Shown piece after piece: positions 57,601-64,000 of a DNA stretch of 64,000 bases. Made by a program: the position numbers and the translations under genes. The notes below the pieces were generated by a model, which made no database searches, was not told the DNA's origin, and worked only from the letters and a program-made list of their open reading frames with translations. Every line of letters starts with the position of its first letter. Within the stretch, counting starts at the first letter, position 1. This DNA comes from Mesostigma viride. Taxonomy: Eukaryota; Streptophyta; Mesostigmatophyceae; Mesostigmatales; Mesostigmataceae. The stretch spans positions 1,462,759-1,526,758 of the forward strand of contig RPFO01000082.1 of assembly GCA_009746045.1 (NCBI GenBank), in the 5' to 3' direction.

Positions 57601-58625
57601 GGATATTTGTGTACCACCCCCCTCCTTCCCGCGGCAGGTACGCAGCGACCCGCTGTTGCATGTCCTGGCTGCAATTGTGTATCACTTGTACGGTATTTGT
57701 GTATCACTTGTAGCGTATTTGTGTACCGTAGTGGTTACAATATATGTACGCGTAATTATGTACGAATCGACCTCGTACAGGCCCAAAAAAACCCTCTTCC
57801 GGGCCTCGTACACCTCAAAATTAGGTACCACCAGCGCAGCGCGGCGCAGACCTTAAAGCCTAGCTACCCGTGGCGCGGCGCCCGGAGGGAGTTTTCGCGC
57901 GCAAACTTCGTTTGATCTGCGTTGATATGTGGGTAGGTGCCTCGTTTCGTGGTGTGCTCCGTTGGTGTTCTCTCGTTAGGTTATGGATAGCTAGGTGGCT
58001 ATGGGTGAGAAAAAGCAACGTACTCTGGACGGCTTGTGGGGTAAATTCCTGACCCCAGATGGCACTACCACGTCCCTCCTTGGCTACTATCTAATGGCTA
58101 CTACCTAGTACCTACATGCAGTTCAGTCAAACTGAACTGAACTACCTACTAGGTACTCGCGCACCCTTGAATATACCCTGACATTATACGTACGTACAGT
58201 AAAAATAATTCCCAAAAGTTCTCGTACACGTAACAAAAATTCCTAAAAGTATTCGTACGATAATTACGCGTACATATATTGTAACCATCACTTGTCCTCC
58301 TTCCCACGGCAGGTACGCAGCGACCCGCTGTTGTCCTGGCTGCAATTGTGTATCACTTGTACGGTATTTGTGTATCACTTGTAGCGTATTTGTGTATCAC
58401 TTGTCCTCCTTCCCACGGCAGGTACGCAGCGACCCGCTGTTGTCCTGCCTGCAATTGTGTATCACTTGTACGGTATTTGTGTATCACTTGTAGCGTATTT
58501 GTGTATCACTTGTCCTCCTTCCCACGGCAGGTACGCAGCGACCCGCTGTTATACTGGCGGTATTTGTGTATCACTTGTAGCGTATTTGTGTATCACTTGT
58601 ACGGTATTTGTGTACCACCACCCTC
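57600..58625. repeat. TGTGTATCACTTGTA repeats and about 113-bp tandem units
   Basis: TATTTGTGTATCACTTGTA units are interspersed with GGCAGGTACGCAGCGACCCG blocks. Tandem at 58,290-58,620, with an earlier copy at 57,600-57,730. The intervening 57,735-58,280 holds no recognisable gene. Confidence 0.85.
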
Positions 58626-59762
<1,137 letters not shown>

Positions 59763-60479
59763 TCCCACCCCCGCTCTCTTGTCCCTCCCGCACCCCTCCT
59801 CTCTCTTTCCCTTTTCCTTGGCTGTTGAGAAGGACTGGGGTGAAAACTCCAGACCGTTGGTGGCTGCCTTCAAGCAGGAAGTTTCAAGGATCAACAAGTT
59901 TTTGTGAGCTGTCTGATATGGTCACTGCTGCGACAAAGGTGAGTTATCTTGTTTTTCATGTAATTTTTTTGCTGTAGCTAGGTAAGCCGGCCATTTTGTA
60001 CTCCCCTTTCTTTTGCTCTCACGATTTATTCTTGTTGTGGTTTATATGGTCCCGTTAAGTGGCATGCATTATCATTATCCACATTAGTGTGAGAAACCAT
60101 CCGCAGTGTTGTAGCTTGCATCTATAACAACAGTTTTTGCTGCCGCCGCCACTGCTATTACCAACATTAAGTCATTCTTGCTTTCTAAGCACTCTTTTTC
60201 CTCTTAGGCTGTTGGTTGGGATACCAGCCACCCTTGCACGCATAAATTCAAGCACCGGGTGCATGTGAAAACACAACCAAGGCAAGAATGTCCCCCTCTC
60301 GCAATATCCCACCCACGCAACGCACCCAATGCAGCAAGAATGGGACCACCTTGTTGCCATGAGCTCTAGCACCGTTGCCACCCCTAGCTTTCTACTGTTC
60401 CCGTCCATCCTTATTTACACTGGCTGCTTTGCTTGCATTTCTGGCTCAGTGCCAGTTTGCACTTGCTAGCTTGCTAAGA

Positions 60480-60900
60480 CAATAATGCAGCTTGCAAACG
60501 GCAAGGGCAAGCACCCGGGTAAGAGCAAAGGCAACCGCACGAGCAAAGGAAAGGGAAACTGGAAGAGCAAGCACAAGGCCAAGGAAAGGACAAAGGCACT
60601 TGTGCTTGCCAAAAGGGCAGGCTCAAGGGAAATGACAAGGGCAAGGGCAGGGGCAGGCACAAGGGAAGCGGATAAGGGCAAGGGCAGGCGCAAGGGAAAG
60701 AGATTAGGACAAGTCAAGCACGAGGGAACGGACAAGGGCAAGGGCAGGCACAAGGGAAAAGATGAAGACAAGGGCAGGCACTAGGGAAAGGATGAGGGCA
60801 ACGGCAAACACTGGGGATCAAAGGATAGGGGCAAGGGCAGATGCTAGGGTAACAGTTAGGGCAAAGGCAGGCACAAGAGAAGAATAAGGGGCCGTGAAGT
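60480..60900. repeat. Degenerate AAGGGCAAGGGCAGG minisatellite
   Basis: Imperfect copies of GGCAAGGGCAGGCACAAGGG, about 20-30 bp each. They yield a Lys/Gly-rich frame on plus and a Pro/Leu/Ser-rich one on minus; both are probably low-complexity artefacts. Confidence 0.75.
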
Positions 60901-61124
60901 ATAAGTGGAAATGCGGGTGGCGACATGGGGTTCGATCGGGCCTGCTGATGCAAATGCAGATTTCAACTGCAGTGACAAACACAAGCGTAGACATAGGCAA
61001 CGACAAATTCCTTGCATGCGTGCCTTGCTCTTCACCGGCTGGCTCGTTTGCTAGTTGTCTAACAGTTTCTACCGATAAACATCACTTGCCATTGTAAGGT
61101 CTGCCTTGCTGCCGTGCTAGTGGG

Positions 61125-61355
61125 TAGCTGGGTGATCGTGCTTGTTCCTTGTCAAGGGAGGGATGCATGTGGAGTAGGTGGGTGGGTGTGCTTGTTCCTT
61201 GCCAAGGAAGGGATGCACAAAGGTTAGATAGGTGCACGTGCTTGTTTCTTGTCAAGGGAGGGACGCACAAAGGGTAGGTGGGGGCACATGGTTGTGCCTC
61301 GTCAAGGGCGGGATGCACGAAGGGTAGGTGGGGGCATGTGGTTGGTCCTTGTCTT
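61125..61355. repeat. About 53-bp tandem repeat, four to five copies
   Basis: Units contain CTTGTTCCTTGTCAAGGGAG, GGATGCACAAAGG and TAGGTGGG, with moderate divergence. Confidence 0.9.
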
Positions 61356-61505
61356 TTCACCGCCCAAGCGATGGCGATGTAGCATGCATTATACATTTAT
61401 TCGTGCATTAAAAATCACTTTCCTTACAAGCGGCCTTAGCCGACTCCATCTGCCGTTGCCATTTCTCCGTATTGCATTGTCCGGACACGGTTTTTGTGTC
61501 GCAGG

Positions 61506-61738
61506 TCTTCCCCCGTAAAGGCACAAGCTGCCTGCGCGCGGAATTATGTGCAGACACCTCGGTTTCCAACACGACGGCTTCCCGCACATATCGAGCTCTG
61601 GATGTACAACATCTTCCCCCGGCGCACTTGCTCCCGGATGGAGCTTCTGTGCGGTGCCGACATCCCCGGAGCTGTCCTAAGCACCGCATGGAAACAGTAT
61701 TTCAAGCCACGAAGAGAAGCCACGAATTTGATATTGAC
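61506..61738 (+). other. Exon-like stretch, possible terminal exon of an unknown gene
   Basis: After TTTTTGTGTCGCAG, phase 2 reads RLPAHIELWMYNIFPRRT, MELLCGADIPGAVLSTAWKQ and YFKPRREA to a TGA near 61,737. A second frame is also open. The first looks more protein-like, but no family is recognised. Its position near the right end of the 14.9-kb element makes a transposon gene possible. Confidence 0.3.
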
Positions 61739-62070
61739 TTGATATTGTCGTCAGAAGACTTGATATGCTATTTTCTGTGAAGGCGTTGGATTTTTGTGCA
61801 TGACATGTAATCCTGCATTTAATAATGAAATTTTTTATGAAATAGGAACTCGTCTTGCATGAGCCTTGCTGCAAATGCCATTCATTTTTTTCCCCCGGGT
61901 AAATGGGTGTTAGGGGTTAGGTTGACCGAAATGATGTGAAATCAAAGTGAAATTCTGATAAGTGACATGCGTACTGCAATTCAGAACGACATAGCGACAT
62001 GATTGTAGTACCGGTAGTGTACGCGAGAAGCATACGACGTCGTAACCTACGGGACCGAGTACCGGGATCG

Positions 62071-62250
62071 TAAATTACCAACTCGTAAATTACTACCTCG
62101 CAAATTACTACCTCGTACCTTACTACCTCGTAAATTACTACCTCGTACATTACTACCTCGTACATTACTACCTCGTACATTACTACCTCGTAAATTACTA
62201 CCTCGTAAATTACTACCTCGTAAATTACTACCTCGTAAATTACTACCTCG
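62071..62250. repeat. 15-bp subterminal repeats of the 14.9-kb element
   Basis: Twelve units of TAAATTACTACCTCG with single-base variants (TACATT, CAAATT, TACCTT). The CCTCGTAA(A/T)TTAC core also occurs inside both terminal inverted repeats, as transposase-binding arrays do in CACTA elements. Confidence 0.85.
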
Positions 62251-62348
62251 TAAATTACGACGTCGGATCTTACCTCGGATCTAACTCGTAGCTTACGAGA
62301 AAGATCCGACCTCCTATGCAAACGGTAAGAGTAAAAGCGGAGTAAATT

Positions 62349-62407
62349 ACCACCTCGTAATTTACGCCTCGGATGCTTTTTACCACCCTCGGACGAAAAG
62401 TATAGTG
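62349..62407. repeat. Right terminal inverted repeat of the 14.9-kb element
   Basis: ACCTCGTAATTTACGCCTCG to GTATAGTG. The TA at 62,408-62,409 is the target duplication. Confidence 0.9.
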
Positions 62408-62580
62408 TATGGCCGACCTACCTCCAGCTCCGGCAGACCAAGGCGGGACAGCCGGTGTACTGGAAGGGGGCGGCCATCTACGTCGGCCATAAGCCCTGGC
62501 AGGCGACCCCCCCCCCCCCGCGGCCCCAGCGACTCCAGACGCCCCAGCTTAGGGGAATATAGCAGTAGTAGTGTAGAATA
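62408..62580 (+). pseudogene. LINE ORF1 (copy 1), 3' part
   Basis: Continues the frame broken at 47,535: WPTYLQLRQTKAGQPVYWKG, then GAAIYVGHKPWQ, a proline/C-run and a stop near 62,561. The order matches copy 2. Confidence 0.75.
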
Positions 62581-62659
62581 GATAGACCGTGGCCATGTAC
62601 ATGTACGCCTCCTAGAGGCACTATCTCAGCTAAGCCACGCGCTTCACTTAATCATGTAC

Positions 62660-63020
62660 ATGTGTGCCTATTATGAGCCACACCCCCGATGATGCCTAGC
62701 TTTATTTAGTTCTGTTGTGCCTATGCAGGGAATAACTCTCTGCTGAGACGCCATGCCCTAGCTTCTTTGTATAGCTATGCTGATCTTCCCCCCCATGACA
62801 GGCTCCCCCTTCGCTGGGCATAGCTTGAAGATCATGGGGATGCCAGTGCCCTGGTGCACCTAGAGCAAGGGTCCTTTACATCCCCACCCTTGCAGGATCG
62901 AAGTAGCTTAGGATGTATGATAGGCCATACGCCCCCTCTCAAGGGCTATCAGTATGTGCTACATATACTCCCAACGGAGTTATGTTACAATTCAATTCAA
63001 TTCAATTCAATGATTTCCCA
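62660..63020 (+). repeat. R1 retroposon copy with (AATTC)n tail
   Basis: From TGTGTGCCTATTATGAGCCA to ATACTCCCAACGGAGTTATG, then (AATTC) repeated four times and AT-rich sequence. Confidence 0.8.
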
Positions 63021-63075
63021 ACGGAGTCATTGTTTAATTTAATTTATTATTTTTTTATGGGGCTCTAGGCCTGAC

Positions 63076-64000
63076 TATTCTACTGCTGTATTCCCCTAAG
63101 CTGGTGCGTCTGTCCAGATTCGCTGGGTCGGCGGGGGTCGCGTGCCAGGGCTTGTGGCCGGCGTACGTAGATGGCCGCCCCCTGCCGGCCATTACACCGG
63201 CTTCCCCGCCATGGTCCGGTCTGCCGGAGCTGGAGGTAGGTCGGCCATAGCTCCCGTCGCCGTTGTTGCTGCGCCAGGGTCAAGTCGTCGTCCAGCAGGG
63301 TGACGCGAGTCTTCTCGAGCCGCTTGCGGCGTCTGAGAAACGAAATCTTGGGCCGGCCGCCGGGTTCTTAAAGGTGAGAAGAAGCGGGAGCGCCCCTGCC
63401 TTAAGTACCCCGCGCACGGGGAAGGCGGTGAGCGACCAGCTTGACCTCACCATGCAAGGAGGCCCATGCCACCAAGGATTTCTCGCTCAAACGCAAGCTT
63501 CTCGGAATTCTCACCTGATCCTCCATGTCGAAGCTCTTGACGATGACGTTAGGCTGCGCTTGGCGAGCTCGGCCTCCTCGCGCAGGTCGAGCGTCTGCTG
63601 CTGGAGCTCTCGGCTGTGACGGCGACCGGAGGTGGTGGAGGTAATGTGATGCTTATTAAGCATGTCTTCCCTGAGGTCTGCATGGGTGGGAGAAGCAGCG
63701 CCAGCCGGGACAGCGGGGGCTGGCTTGGCGGCAATGTCCTTCTCCGCGCGCCTGCCGGGCGGTTCACGATGCCTGCGGTGTTTTGCAGGCATTCGATGGC
63801 GTTGGCGTCAAGTCCTTGAGGCGCTGGTCGATGTCGCGGAGCTGGGCGGTGATCAATGGCGTCAGCCGGTGGGCCGGTGGTGGCGGTGGAGGTCGAGGCG
63901 AGGAGGGTGGATCGAGGTGGCGGCCGGTGGAGATGGTGGAGAGGAGGGGGAGCTCGGCAGTCAGTGTGCTGCCAATGGCCACCATATGTGCAGCGAGGGG
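63076..64000 (-). pseudogene. LINE ORF1 (copy 2), minus strand, runs off the window
   Basis: Minus strand encodes AQLRDIDQRLKDL, QQQTLDLREEAELAKRSL and TLAQQQRRRELWPTYLQLRQ, ending at a stop near 63,080. It matches copy 1 but with different frame breaks. At 63,230-63,260 it shows the uninterrupted site of the 14.9-kb insertion. The 5' part lies beyond the window. Confidence 0.8.

Noticed and set aside
60485-60784. Lys/Gly-rich 99-codon protein
   Set aside because: Arises from a degenerate short tandem repeat; both strands are open.

Overview
This is nuclear DNA from a eukaryote with spliced genes and a very repeat-rich genome. An alga related to the green lineage is the best guess. The transporter gene resembles plant thiamine-diphosphate carriers closely, and an intron holds five TTTAGGG (plant/algal-type telomere) units. 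The lineage call is inference. No rRNA or CRISPR array is visible, and I recognised no tRNA gene.

Positions 1-22,000 hold two complete multi-exon genes, head to head. On the minus strand, 13600 to 623, 16 exons encode a 576-residue mitochondrial phosphatidylglycerophosphate synthase of the phospholipase-D type (PGS1), the committed step towards cardiolipin. On the plus strand, 14740 to 22008, 7 exons encode a 317-residue mitochondrial thiamine-diphosphate carrier (SLC25A19/TPC family). The start codons are 1.14 kb apart, so the spacer may be a shared promoter. Both models were built by hand: every junction is GT-AG, all phases match, and the proteins align along their length with remembered family members. 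Most of the tandem arrays here (units of 6, 11, 15, 30, 33 and 34 bp) lie in introns of these two genes. In PGS1 intron 3 the array carries copies of the 5' splice site itself.

Positions 22,000-47,500 are a mobile-element graveyard with one apparently intact element. There are LINE fragments with RT motifs, a non-LTR element with a restriction-like endonuclease motif, a TTAA-flanked piggyBac-like element, a perfect-looking hairpin, a 173-bp satellite, a GGTGTCAC higher-order repeat and kilobase microsatellites. The intact item is a 1018-codon Penelope-like ORF at 41636-44692 with an N-terminal GIY-YIG nuclease. Its 3' end recurs as truncated copies, one only 14 bp long inside a 14-bp target duplication.

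Positions 47,536-62,407 form one 14.9-kb terminal-inverted-repeat element (CACTATAC...GTATAGTG, TA duplication) inserted in a LINE ORF1. A second ORF1 copy at 63,076-64,000 (minus) preserves the empty site. The element contains a smaller TIR element, a second piggyBac-like copy, retroposon 3' ends, a 1.5-kb CATC array, other tandem arrays and exon-like fragments of unknown function. I found no transposase in it.
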